Assembly: GCA_017472225.1 (NCBI GenBank)
Contig: JAFUQS010000027.1
Location: 1 to 64,000 of the forward strand
DNA length: 64,000 nucleotides
Direction of reading: 5' to 3'
Origin: Clostridia bacterium
GTDB taxonomy: Bacteria; Bacillota; Clostridia; Oscillospirales; Acutalibacteraceae
How positions within the stretch are numbered: the first letter of the stretch is position 1; every line of letters starts with the position of its first letter. The translations under genes and the position numbers were made by a program. Positions 39,896 through 48,052 of this stretch are shown here, in pieces. The notes under the pieces were generated by a model. That model saw nothing but the letters and a program-made list of their open reading frames with translations. It ran no database searches and was not told where the DNA came from.

Positions 39896-42800
39896 TGGTA
39901 TATCGCATTTACGTTGAAAAGAAAAAAGAACTCGCAAACGAAGCTAAAGGTCTTCTTGCAGACATTAACTCTCTTCTTTCCATCAAATCAGTAACCGGTT
40001 TAAGAGTAGTTAACCGTTATGATGCAGAGGATATTGACAAGGAGCTTTTTGATTATGCTGTTAAGGCAGTTTTCTCAGAGCCTCAGCTTGATATCGCTTC
40101 GGACTCACTTACATACGAAGAAAATGATACGGTTTTTGCAGTGGAATACCTCCCCGGTCAGTTTGACCAGCGAGCAGACTCAGCCGCTCAGTGTATTCAG
40201 ATTATTTCACAGGGTGAAAGACCTACCATTAAAACTGCAAAGGTATATATCCTTTCGGGCGATATTTCCGAAAGCGAGCTTGCCGAAATCAAAAAGTATG
40301 TTATCAACCCTGTTGAAGCAAGACAGGCAACTCTTGATACCTTTGAAACTCTCAAAACAAAATATGAAATTCCTACCGAGGTTGAAACTCTTGACGGCTT
40401 CATTGACCTTGACAGTGACGGACTCGCTGCTTTCGTAAAGAAGTATGCCCTTGCGATGGATAACGATGATATTGCTTTCTGCCAGGAATACTTTAAAAAG
40501 GAAGGCAGAAATCCGACCATTACTGAAATCAGAATGATTGACACCTATTGGTCAGACCATTGCCGCCATACAACCTTCCTTACCATCATTGACGATGTTA
40601 AGTTTGAAGACGAGCTTCTTCAGAAGGCATATGACGATTACATTGAAACAAGAAAAGAGCTTGGCAGAACAAAGCCTGTCTGCCTTATGGATATCGGTAC
40701 TCTTGCAGGTAAGTATCTCAAGGAAAAAGGATATCTTGATAAGCTTGACGAAAGTGAAGAAATCAATGCCTGCACAGTTAAGATTGATGTGACAGTTGAC
40801 GGCAAAAAAGAGCCCTGGCTTCTTCTTTTCAAAAACGAAACTCACAACCACCCCACAGAAATTGAGCCCTTCGGCGGTGCTGCTACCTGTATCGGCGGTG
40901 CAATCCGTGACCCCCTTTCAGGAAGAAGCTATGTTTACGGCGCAATGCGTGTCACAGGTGCATCAGACCCCTTGAAGAGCGTTGCTGAAACAATACCCGG
41001 TAAGCTTCCTCAAAGAAAAATTGTCACAACTGCAGCAGCCGGTTATTCCTCTTACGGTAATCAGATCGGTCTTGCAACAGGTATTGTTGATGAGCTTTAT
41101 CATGATGGCTACACAGCAAAAAGAATGGAAATCGGTGCTGTTGTGGCTGCTGCTCCTGCAGAAAATGTGCGCAGAGAATGTCCGGAAGACGGTGACGTGG
41201 TAATTCTTTTAGGCGGCGCAACAGGCCGTGACGGCTGCGGCGGTGCAACAGGCTCCTCAAAGTCACACACAGCCCAGAGCCTTGAAACCTGCGGTGCCGA
41301 GGTTCAGAAGGGTAATGCACCGGAAGAAAGAAAGCTTCAGAGACTTTTCAGAAATAAAACAGCCTGCCGTATGATCAAGCGTTGTAACGACTTCGGCGCA
41401 GGCGGTGTTTCCGTTGCAATCGGTGAGCTTGCTGACGGCCTTGAAATTGACCTTAATGCAGTACCCAAAAAGTATGAAGGTCTTGACGGCACAGAGCTTG
41501 CAATCAGCGAAAGCCAGGAAAGAATGGCAGTTGTTATTGAAAAAGAAAATGTTGATGCCTTCCTTGCCCTTGCAAAGCAAGAAAACCTCAACGCAACAGT
41601 TGTTGCAAAGGTTAAAGCAGAAAAGAGACTTACTATGTTCTGGAACGGCAAGGCTATTGTTGATATCAGCCGTGACTTCCTTAACTCAAACGGTGCAGAA
41701 AAGCACATTTCAATTGAAGCTGCTGCACCCTGTTGCCCGATGAAGAAGATTGAAGGCAGCTTCACAGAAAATATGAACGCTCTTGCTTCAGACCTTAATG
41801 TTTGTTCAAAGCGTGGACTTTCAGAGCGTTTTGACTCCACCATCGGTGCAGGCACAGTCCTTATGCCCTTCGGCGGTAAGTATCAGCACACACCCATTCA
41901 GGCTATGGTTCAGCTCGTTTCAACTGAAAAGGGTCACACAGATGACTGCTCTGTAATGTCCTGGGGTTATAATCCCTTCTATACAGAAAAAACACCCTTC
42001 CACGGTGCATATATGGCTGTTGTTGAATCAGTCTGTAAGCTTATTGCAACAGGTGCTTCCTTTGAAGACGTATATCTCACCTTCCAGGAATACTTTGAAA
42101 GACCCGGCAAGGATCCCAAGCGTTGGGGCAAGCCGCTTTCAGCTCTTCTTGGTGCTTTTAAAGCTCAGAAGGACCTTAAGGTTGCTGCTATCGGCGGTAA
42201 GGACTCAATGAGCGGTACCTTTGAAAACCTTGATGTACCTCCTACACTTGTTTCCTTTGCAGTAACAACAGACAAGGTTGACAATATCGTATCACCCGAA
42301 TTCAAAAAGGCGGGCAATAAAGTTATAAAGCTCACTCCCGACTTTGATGAAAATCATCTCCCCGTGACAGAGTCTCTCACAGGCATTTTTGCAAAGGTAA
42401 CAGAGCTTCTTCGTTCAGGCAAGGCAGTTTCCTGCTACACACCGACATTTGGCGGTGTGGCTGAAGCAGTTATGAAAATGTGCTTCGGTAACGGTCTTGG
42501 CTTTACATATGAAAAGGGACTTGACCTTAACGCTCTGTTCAATTACAGCTATGGTTCATTCCTTCTTGAAGTAGAACCCGATGTAAACGAAGGTGAAACA
42601 ATCGGTTTCATAACAGAAGAAAAGGCTATCAGCTACGGCGATGAAGCAATCTGTCTCGATGCTCTTTTAGGCATTTATGAAAATAAGCTTGAAAGTGTAT
42701 ATTCCTGTAACATTGACCAATCAAAATCAAAAACTCAGACCTTCTCATATGAAAATACAAAGAAAATCAGCCCCGCAATCAAAACAACAAAGCCGAAGGT

Positions 42801-43587
42801 ACTCATCCCTGTATTCCCCGGCACAAACTGCGAATTTGATTCAGCAAAGGCTATGGATGATGCCGGAGCAGAAAGCAAGATCATCGTCATAAACAACCTT
42901 TCTGCTGACGGAATTGCGAGAAGCGTTGAAGAATTTGCGAAGGAGCTCTCAACTGCACAGATGGTATTTATTCCCGGTGGCTTCTCCGGCGGTGACGAGC
43001 CCGACGGCAGCGGTAAGTTCATCACAGCCTTCTTCCGCAACGCCGCTGTTAAAGAGCAGGTAACAGAACTTCTTGACAAAAGAGACGGTCTTATGTGCGG
43101 TATCTGTAACGGCTTCCAGGCACTTGTTAAGCTTGGTCTTGTACCCTACGGCAAAATTCTTGACTCAGACGAGAATATGCCCACACTTACCTTCAACACA
43201 ATTGCACGTCACCAGTCACGCATTGTCAGAACAAGAATTGCATCAAATATGAGCCCCTGGCTTTACGATACAAATGTTGGTGATGTATATTCTGTTCCCA
43301 TCTCTCACGGTGAAGGACGCTTCCTTGCTTCTGAGGAGGAAATTCTCAGACTTGCAAAGAACGGACAGATTGCAACACAGTATGTTGATTTGAATGATGA
43401 AGCAACAAACGATATTCACTTCAATCCTAACGATTCAATGTATGCAATTGAAGGTATCACCTCACCTGACGGACGTGTATTCGGCAAAATGGGACACAGC
43501 GAAAGAATCGGCTACGGACTTTATAAGAATGTTATTGGTGATTATGACATCAAGATGTTCAAATCAGCCGTTAAATACTTTAAATAA
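39895..43587 (+). CDS. purL: FGAM synthase, single-chain PurL
   Basis: A 1230-residue phosphoribosylformylglycinamidine synthase with synthetase and glutaminase parts in one chain, rather than separate PurS, PurQ and PurL. The linker region includes MIDTYWSDHCRHTTF (near 215), and FGAR/ATP motifs include NETHNHPTEIEPFGGAATCIGG (near 316) and GGKDSMSGT (near 765). The C-terminal class I amidotransferase has PVFPGTNCE, the nucleophile in MCGICNGFQ (near 1070) and SHGEGRF near 1140. Its glutaminase is intact, unlike that of the PurF-like protein. It is the last gene of the operon and is followed by a terminator. purB, purA and gua genes are not in the window. Confidence 0.96.
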   Translation: MVYRIYVEKKKELANEAKGLLADINSLLSIKSVTGLRVVNRYDAEDIDKELFDYAVKAVFSEPQLDIASDSLTYEENDTVFAVEYLPGQFDQRADSAAQCIQIISQGERPTIKTAKVYILSGDISESELAEIKKYVINPVEARQATLDTFETLKTKYEIPTEVETLDGFIDLDSDGLAAFVKKYALAMDNDDIAFCQEYFKKEGRNPTITEIRMIDTYWSDHCRHTTFLTIIDDVKFEDELLQKAYDDYIETRKELGRTKPVCLMDIGTLAGKYLKEKGYLDKLDESEEINACTVKIDVTVDGKKEPWLLLFKNETHNHPTEIEPFGGAATCIGGAIRDPLSGRSYVYGAMRVTGASDPLKSVAETIPGKLPQRKIVTTAAAGYSSYGNQIGLATGIVDELYHDGYTAKRMEIGAVVAAAPAENVRRECPEDGDVVILLGGATGRDGCGGATGSSKSHTAQSLETCGAEVQKGNAPEERKLQRLFRNKTACRMIKRCNDFGAGGVSVAIGELADGLEIDLNAVPKKYEGLDGTELAISESQERMAVVIEKENVDAFLALAKQENLNATVVAKVKAEKRLTMFWNGKAIVDISRDFLNSNGAEKHISIEAAAPCCPMKKIEGSFTENMNALASDLNVCSKRGLSERFDSTIGAGTVLMPFGGKYQHTPIQAMVQLVSTEKGHTDDCSVMSWGYNPFYTEKTPFHGAYMAVVESVCKLIATGASFEDVYLTFQEYFERPGKDPKRWGKPLSALLGAFKAQKDLKVAAIGGKDSMSGTFENLDVPPTLVSFAVTTDKVDNIVSPEFKKAGNKVIKLTPDFDENHLPVTESLTGIFAKVTELLRSGKAVSCYTPTFGGVAEAVMKMCFGNGLGFTYEKGLDLNALFNYSYGSFLLEVEPDVNEGETIGFITEEKAISYGDEAICLDALLGIYENKLESVYSCNIDQSKSKTQTFSYENTKKISPAIKTTKPKVLIPVFPGTNCEFDSAKAMDDAGAESKIIVINNLSADGIARSVEEFAKELSTAQMVFIPGGFSGGDEPDGSGKFITAFFRNAAVKEQVTELLDKRDGLMCGICNGFQALVKLGLVPYGKILDSDENMPTLTFNTIARHQSRIVRTRIASNMSPWLYDTNVGDVYSVPISHGEGRFLASEEEILRLAKNGQIATQYVDLNDEATNDIHFNPNDSMYAIEGITSPDGRVFGKMGHSERIGYGLYKNVIGDYDIKMFKSAVKYFK

Positions 43588-43630
43588 AAAATGCAAAGCC
43601 TTGCCCCTTTGCGGTAAGCAGACAAAAAGA

Positions 43631-43668
43631 ACAGGCACTTGGAATTAACCGAGTGCCTGTGTTGTTTT
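43631..43668 (+). terminator. Terminator of the purine operon
   Basis: 12-bp stem ACAGGCACTTGG (43631-43642) / CCGAGTGCCTGT (43649-43660) with one G-U pair and a 6-nt loop, followed by GTTGTTTT. A smaller GCAAAG/CTTTGC hairpin precedes it near 43592-43611. Confidence 0.85.
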
Positions 43669-43784
43669 ATGATGAAAGGCTGTTTCAAAACATGCCTTTT
43701 TGCTATATCATCTTTTCTTGACCTCGCCGGACGGGTATCTTTTTTTGAAAAAAGTGATATGAAAAACTTTTATTATCAGTTCTT

Positions 43785-44558
43785 TTATGAGCCGCTGGAA
43801 AATCCGCCGTCAACAACAAGTGATGTTCCTGTTATGTATGATGCCATTTCCGATGCAAAGAAAAGCACAGAGCCTGCAACATCCTCAGGCTTTGCAAGGC
43901 GGCGCATCGGTGTTCTCATAGTCATATATCCCATCCACTTTTCATTTGCCATATTATCGGCAATAAGAGGAGTTTCAACAAAGCCGGGGCAAACACAGTT
44001 AACTGTAATACCAAAACGAGCCCATTCGCAGGCAAGGCTCTTTGTCATCTGCATCACGCCGCCCTTACTTGCGCTGTAAGCCGCAGCACCGGGGATACCC
44101 ATAATTCCGCCAAGAGAGCATGTATTGATAATTCTGCCACTCTTTTGCGGAATCATAAACTCATTTGCAACACTCTGAGACACAAAAAAGTGACTTGTAA
44201 GGTTAAGTGCGATGACCTTGTTCCAATCCTTTTCTGTTTCATTGATACTGTATGCAGAATGTGCCATACCTGCATTGTTAACAAGAATATCAAGTGTACC
44301 CGTTTCATTCTTCACGGTTTCGACCATTCTTTTCACTTCGTCGCTGCTTGTTATATCTGCCACAATGGGGATAATTCTGCTGTCCGGATACTTTACTTTA
44401 AGCTCATCGGCCTTTTCCGTAAGCACATTTTCGTTATAGTCTGCCATATAAACATCAGCGCCGTTTTGCAGAAATGCAATTGAAGCTTCAAGTCCTATAC
44501 CGCTTGCTGCCCCTGTGATTAAAACTGATTTTCCTTTAAAATTTAAGCTGTAATTCAT
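43785..44558 (-). CDS. SDR-family oxidoreductase
   Basis: A 257-residue classical short-chain dehydrogenase/reductase. The cofactor motif TGAASGIG is at residues 15-22 and NNAG near 92. The catalytic serine is in NTCSLGG near 147, and YSASK (Tyr and Lys) near 160. CPGFVETPL and a C-terminal GTSLVVDGGFSSG are typical of the FabG/glucose dehydrogenase-like subgroup. An acidic residue after beta-2 (MADYNEN) suggests preference for NAD(H). Substrate cannot be predicted: sugar alcohols, bile acids and acyl carriers are all possible in this group. Gene stands alone between the purine operon and the ceramidase-like gene. Confidence 0.88.
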   Translation of the reverse strand: MNYSLNFKGKSVLITGAASGIGLEASIAFLQNGADVYMADYNENVLTEKADELKVKYPDSRIIPIVADITSSDEVKRMVETVKNETGTLDILVNNAGMAHSAYSINETEKDWNKVIALNLTSHFFVSQSVANEFMIPQKSGRIINTCSLGGIMGIPGAAAYSASKGGVMQMTKSLACEWARFGITVNCVCPGFVETPLIADNMANEKWMGYMTMRTPMRRLAKPEDVAGSVLFFASEMASYITGTSLVVDGGFSSGS

Positions 44559-44611
44559 AATTATTCTACCTCATATAATATTACCATGTATTGTATTTCA
44601 TATCCGATAAA

Positions 44612-44645
44612 AACCGCAAGCTAACCTGATAGAAAGCCTGCGGTT
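44612..44645 (-). terminator. Terminator of the ceramidase-like gene
   Basis: AACCGCA (44612-44618) / TGCGGTT (44639-44645) with partial inner pairing. On the minus strand it is followed by TTTTTAT; T-rich sequence also follows on the plus strand, so it may act both ways. Confidence 0.75.
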
Positions 44646-44657
44646 GATTTTTTTAAT

Positions 44658-46391
44658 TTATGCTACCTCTGCTGCAAGCTCCTCATAAGCTGCCATGAGA
44701 GTTGAAGCTGTTTTGTCGCCAAGAGAAATAAGCTCCTGATAGTGGCCGAATGCAAGTGCAAGGCAATAGTCATTGTCAGGTACAATGTAACCGCAAGCAT
44801 CATTTGCAAGACCAAATACGATAACATCTTCACCGAAGATTTCACAAAGTGTCTTGCCCTCGAAGTCCTTACCGTCTACACTGCCATCTGCTGTAAGAGA
44901 GCTGCCACCGTAAACAAGGTCTGCACAAAGCTCACCGGGAACCATTGCAATTCTGATATCCTTGCCCATTTCGATATAACCGATTTCGGTTGTCATATAA
45001 TATTTTTTGTCAACCTTCTTAATCTGATAGCTGAAAATACCAAGCTTACCTGCAAGCTGCATAACCGGGTTTGTAAGCTCAACCTCAACAGTTTTAAGAG
45101 CAACATTGAGAATGGGTTCAACCTCTGTTTCGGTTGCTGCCTCCCAGCCTTCATACCAGGGAGTATACATATGACCTGCAGTTTCTTCTTCAGTGAAATT
45201 GAGACTCATAAGATAATCATCTGCTTCAATTTCAGCCTGACTCATTGTGAGACCAAGAGTCATTTTACCGATTTCACGGCCATAGTTTGCGGCTGTGTTG
45301 ACTCTCTTTTCTGCTTCAACATCAATGCCCTGTGTATAGATACCGCAGATTGCACCGTTGAAGAACATGAAGTCATAGCCTGCATTGTTGATAACCTCAC
45401 CGATGTAGTAAATATAGTCACCTGAAAGACCGTGTCCCTTTGTGGGGTCGCCGGCTGTTGCAAGACCTACAACATCGGGATGTGCTGCCATGTTAAGAAT
45501 GATTGTGGGTGTTGAAGATGCTGCATCGGGAGTAAAGGTAAAGCGTTTAAGGTCTGTTTCCATTGAATCGGCAGAGGGTCTGTTCTTATTTTTGAAATAT
45601 TCTTCGCCGATGTCCTTTGAGGCATAAGTCATTGTGCCTTCTTCCATGTCAAGAACCGCATTTTCAATGGCTGTTTTAACCTTATCATAGAAGAATTCCA
45701 TATATTCGGGGTCTGTGCCCTGCTGAAGCTCACCAAGACCTGTGATTGAGTTCACAAGATTAAATGGAAGCTTGCCGAAAAGGTCTGTCCAGAGACCCTG
45801 AGTGTCAATGCATGAATGTGAATGAGTTGAGAAAAGGTTGATTGAGCTGATGTCATTAGCCTCAGCAAAATCTGCAAGCATTCCTCTGATAACTCTGATG
45901 TCAGAATTTGCAACACCGATTGCATCGATTGTGGCAAACACTGTTGTACCTCTGCCGCTGCCGTCATTCATGGCAACAACACGAACCTTCATGTCGTCAA
46001 GAATTTCACGCAAATCGTTTGTGAAAAGATTCTGCTCACTCATGAAGCCGCCGAGATAAAGGTCATATTCTTCCCAATTTTCGGGAACAAGGCTGAGTGA
46101 AGCACTGCCGAGTGACCACTTTGCATCAGCAGAAGCTGATTCAATGAATTCACCTGTGCCCTCATAGAAGTTATCGTAAGAATAATCTTCTTCGGCAATA
46201 AAGCTGTCATTTTCATTCATCACACTGCCAAGCCCCTTAACGAGAGCACCGAAAACCCATTCAATTGTTTTTGCAAGAACAACCGTAAAAGGACTGTCGG
46301 TTCTTTCAAAATCAATAGCAGAAGCGGGTACTGCCGTTACACTGAAAAGCATCACAACTGTGAGAACAACTGCAACAAGTTTCTTTTTCAT
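44658..46391 (-). CDS. Secreted neutral/alkaline ceramidase-like protein
   Basis: A 577-residue exported protein. Signal peptide MKKKLVAVVLTVVMLFSVTA with likely cleavage after ASA. The mature part resembles the neutral/alkaline non-lysosomal ceramidase fold: NLFSTHSHSC near residue 188 (zinc histidines), LNMAAHPDVVG near 300, LSGDYIYYIGEVI near 323, FFNGAICGIY near 344, VPGELCADLVYGG near 490 and FGLANDACGYIVPDNDY near 533. Together these correspond in order to the THTHS, GDYPGY, NGAQGD, PGE and LAN-Y-GY elements of that family. The C-terminal domain of animal ceramidases appears to be missing. Ceramide or another amide lipid is the family substrate; the natural one here is unknown. A hairpin adjoins its ribosome site. 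Confidence 0.75.
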   Translation of the reverse strand: MKKKLVAVVLTVVMLFSVTAVPASAIDFERTDSPFTVVLAKTIEWVFGALVKGLGSVMNENDSFIAEEDYSYDNFYEGTGEFIESASADAKWSLGSASLSLVPENWEEYDLYLGGFMSEQNLFTNDLREILDDMKVRVVAMNDGSGRGTTVFATIDAIGVANSDIRVIRGMLADFAEANDISSINLFSTHSHSCIDTQGLWTDLFGKLPFNLVNSITGLGELQQGTDPEYMEFFYDKVKTAIENAVLDMEEGTMTYASKDIGEEYFKNKNRPSADSMETDLKRFTFTPDAASSTPTIILNMAAHPDVVGLATAGDPTKGHGLSGDYIYYIGEVINNAGYDFMFFNGAICGIYTQGIDVEAEKRVNTAANYGREIGKMTLGLTMSQAEIEADDYLMSLNFTEEETAGHMYTPWYEGWEAATETEVEPILNVALKTVEVELTNPVMQLAGKLGIFSYQIKKVDKKYYMTTEIGYIEMGKDIRIAMVPGELCADLVYGGSSLTADGSVDGKDFEGKTLCEIFGEDVIVFGLANDACGYIVPDNDYCLALAFGHYQELISLGDKTASTLMAAYEELAAEVA

Positions 46392-46405
46392 ATTGTATCC
46401 TCCTC

Positions 46406-46426
46406 ATGTGCCAAAATATGGCACAT
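46406..46426 (-). other. Hairpin beside the ceramidase-like gene ribosome site
   Basis: Perfect 8-bp stem ATGTGCCA / TGGCACAT with 5-nt loop, ending 1-2 nt before the GAGGAGG ribosome site. No U-tract. It could stabilise the message or affect ribosome loading. Confidence 0.5.
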
Positions 46427-46505
46427 TATTATTCAATGTAATAATGACACAATAAAAAGAAAATATTTTTCCTTAAAAGAATATTACCGAATTATTTATA
46501 AGATT

Positions 46506-47210
46506 TTAATAATTTAAATCCAATAAATTTATCGCATAGTCCTGTATGCTTCCTATCGAAGGTGTTGCTGTATACACTGTATCGTTAAACTGAACTGAAT
46601 TTGCACCTGTAAAAATTGCGAATATCTCGGTTTCACCGTCAGCAAATTCTATTTCAATCCGGATGCATCCGCCGTAATACATTTTGCCCTCATCGTGGGC
46701 AAATTCAAGTTTTTCAAGCATAGGCACAAATTCTTCAATCTGCTTTTTAGTTAAGCTCTTTTGCTTTATAACTTCAGGCCTGGAGGAATATTCGGCAATT
46801 GTTATGCTCCTGATTTTATCCGCTTCAATCCCTTCAAAGGGTGCTTCCCCTTTAAGCCAGCCTAATTCTCCCAACTGCTTCACAGCGTCTTTGTTCACAT
46901 CCTCTATTGTACCATCGGAAAGCTTTATGCAAAAACTTGTTCCTCCCCGAGCCGGATAGCTTGTCAACACCGTGCCGTAAGCAACCAACACCTTGTCACC
47001 GTCTGTGATACCTCTGAAGATTTTGTTCTCCGCATCACCCATTACTATAGGTGAGCCGTTTTCATTAACAAAGATGAATTCACCTGTCCTTGATATAAGT
47101 GCGTGACCTGTGTGAAATGCTTTTCCGTCTTTAAAAAACATATATGCCCCCGAAAGGATACCGACAAGAAAAACAACTGAAATTATCAGCGCTATGTATT
47201 TTTTCTTCAT
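46506..47210 (-). CDS. Unknown membrane-anchored protein of the peptide cluster
   Basis: A 234-residue protein with one N-terminal hydrophobic segment (about residues 5-27), either an uncleaved anchor or a signal peptide. The rest is likely outside the cell. I recognise no family. The extracellular part has a small beta-rich segment (HALISRTGEFIFVNENGSP) and a later part, ITIAEYSSRPEVIKQKSLTK and beyond, that resembles repeats of secreted Gram-positive proteins. GGAGAG precedes the ATG. It lies 11 bp after the lipoprotein gene, so it belongs to the small operon starting with the secreted peptide. Confidence 0.7.
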   Translation of the reverse strand: MKKKYIALIISVVFLVGILSGAYMFFKDGKAFHTGHALISRTGEFIFVNENGSPIVMGDAENKIFRGITDGDKVLVAYGTVLTSYPARGGTSFCIKLSDGTIEDVNKDAVKQLGELGWLKGEAPFEGIEADKIRSITIAEYSSRPEVIKQKSLTKKQIEEFVPMLEKLEFAHDEGKMYYGGCIRIEIEFADGETEIFAIFTGANSVQFNDTVYTATPSIGSIQDYAINLLDLNY

Positions 47211-47221
47211 GATTTCTCTCC

Positions 47222-47569
47222 TTATTCCACAATTAACATTCTTTCATTTTTGAGCTGAGCCGGATAGGTTTCCATAATTTCGCTTGAGCATATAACTGAC
47301 ACTCTTTTACTTTTGAAAAAATCGGCGGACAAATCCATCACATAATATCCGTCAATCACACAAGCAACCTCATCGCTGTAATAGAAGCTGTATCTTCCGC
47401 CCTCGCCGTCAGAAATAATGAGTGTGTTACCGTTAACCTGCTCAACAATGCCCGTGATAGAAGTTTCGCCCTGCTGCAGTGATAAATCCGCCTTGTTGTC
47501 AGACTTTCTGCAGCCGTAAAGGGAAAGGATAAAAATAAAGCTCAGAATTATTGCAATTGCTTTTTTCAT
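47222..47569 (-). CDS. Small unknown lipoprotein
   Basis: A 115-residue predicted lipoprotein: basic start, hydrophobic core and lipobox LYGC with Cys20. The mature part of 95 residues looks like a small beta-barrel (ITGIVEQVNGNTLIISDGEGGRYSFYYSD), similar in feel to OB-fold-type lipoproteins, but no family is recognised. Its ribosome site GAGGTG is inside the 3' arm of the hairpin 47578-47615, and a run of seven U residues separates hairpin and ATG. Translation should therefore depend on opening of that hairpin or on read-through from the upstream peptide gene. Confidence 0.75.
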   Translation of the reverse strand: MKKAIAIILSFIFILSLYGCRKSDNKADLSLQQGETSITGIVEQVNGNTLIISDGEGGRYSFYYSDEVACVIDGYYVMDLSADFFKSKRVSVICSSEIMETYPAQLKNERMLIVE

Positions 47570-47570
47570 A

Positions 47571-47615
47571 AAAAAATCACCTCTGCCATATTAGATGAAA
47601 AAAGTGGCAGAGGTG
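47571..47615 (-). terminator. Terminator-like hairpin hiding the lipoprotein ribosome site
   Basis: Minus strand: an 11-bp perfect stem (CACCTCTGCCA 47578-47588 with TGGCAGAGGTG 47605-47615) followed by ATTTTTTT and then the ATG of the lipoprotein gene. It is a complete intrinsic terminator, and its 3' arm contains the next gene's ribosome site. Confidence 0.75.
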
Positions 47616-47634
47616 TTGCATATATATAGAAATT

Positions 47635-47772
47635 TTATTTAATCATCTGTGTTACATAATCACTGACATCTTCAATCAATGAGTTTTCATCACCGGCAAC
47701 GGCTGCCGTGGTGAAGCTGAAAAGAAGTATTGATGAAATTATTACTGCTGCAAGCCTTGATACTCTTTTCAC
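47635..47772 (-). CDS. Small secreted peptide (45 residues)
   Basis: A 45-codon gene with a GTG start. AAGGGGGG lies 7 nt upstream, an excellent ribosome site. The product has a textbook signal peptide: basic MKRVSR, then LAAVIISSILLFSFTTAAVA, with predicted cleavage after AVA. It leaves a 19-residue acidic mature peptide starting GDENSLIEDV and ending TQMIK. A promoter (TTGACT-16-TATTAT) is 30 bp upstream, and a terminator-like hairpin follows 20 bp after the stop. No family is recognised. Position ahead of a lipoprotein and a membrane-anchored protein suggests a signalling or modulatory peptide, but that is inference; it could also be a short structural or remnant exoprotein. Confidence 0.72.
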   Translation of the reverse strand: MKRVSRLAAVIISSILLFSFTTAAVAGDENSLIEDVSDYVTQMIK

Positions 47773-47800
47773 GGACCTTCCCCCCTTTCTTCTTCGGTTA

Positions 47801-47828
47801 ATAATACATAATTTTTTGATTCAGTCAA
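47801..47828 (-). promoter_or_regulatory. Promoter of the peptide cluster
   Basis: Minus-strand TTGACT (47823-47828), 16-bp spacer, TATTAT (47801-47806). Confidence 0.6.
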
Positions 47829-47945
47829 GACCATAAAAACAAAATTAACCGTTTATTTATATGTTTATAATATTCTTTTTGAATATAAGACATTCCCGAA
47901 CCGTAAAAAACTGTCAATAAACTTCAACAAAACTCACTTTTCTTC

Positions 47946-47974
47946 TTGAAATCTGTTTTATAATATAGTATACT
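47946..47974 (+). promoter_or_regulatory. ileS promoter
   Basis: TTGAAA (47946-47951), 17-bp spacer, TATACT (47969-47974), about 80 bp before the ileS start. No T-box leader (specifier stem, GGTGG-type antiterminator) is visible in the short leader. Confidence 0.65.
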
Positions 47975-48052
47975 AATACAGTATATGTAAAGTGGAAAAT
48001 TATCTGAATTTTCCCATAGTTTTCCGCAATAAATCCAATGGAGGAATTTACC

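Noticed and set aside
44742..45425. 227-codon plus-strand frame antisense to the ceramidase-like gene
   Set aside because: The opposite strand has a signal peptide, conserved motifs and a ribosome site; this frame is Cys/Ile-rich with no recognisable feature.
47775..48052. T-box leader before ileS
   Set aside because: No specifier hairpin or T-box antiterminator sequence; the leader after the predicted promoter is only about 75 nt.
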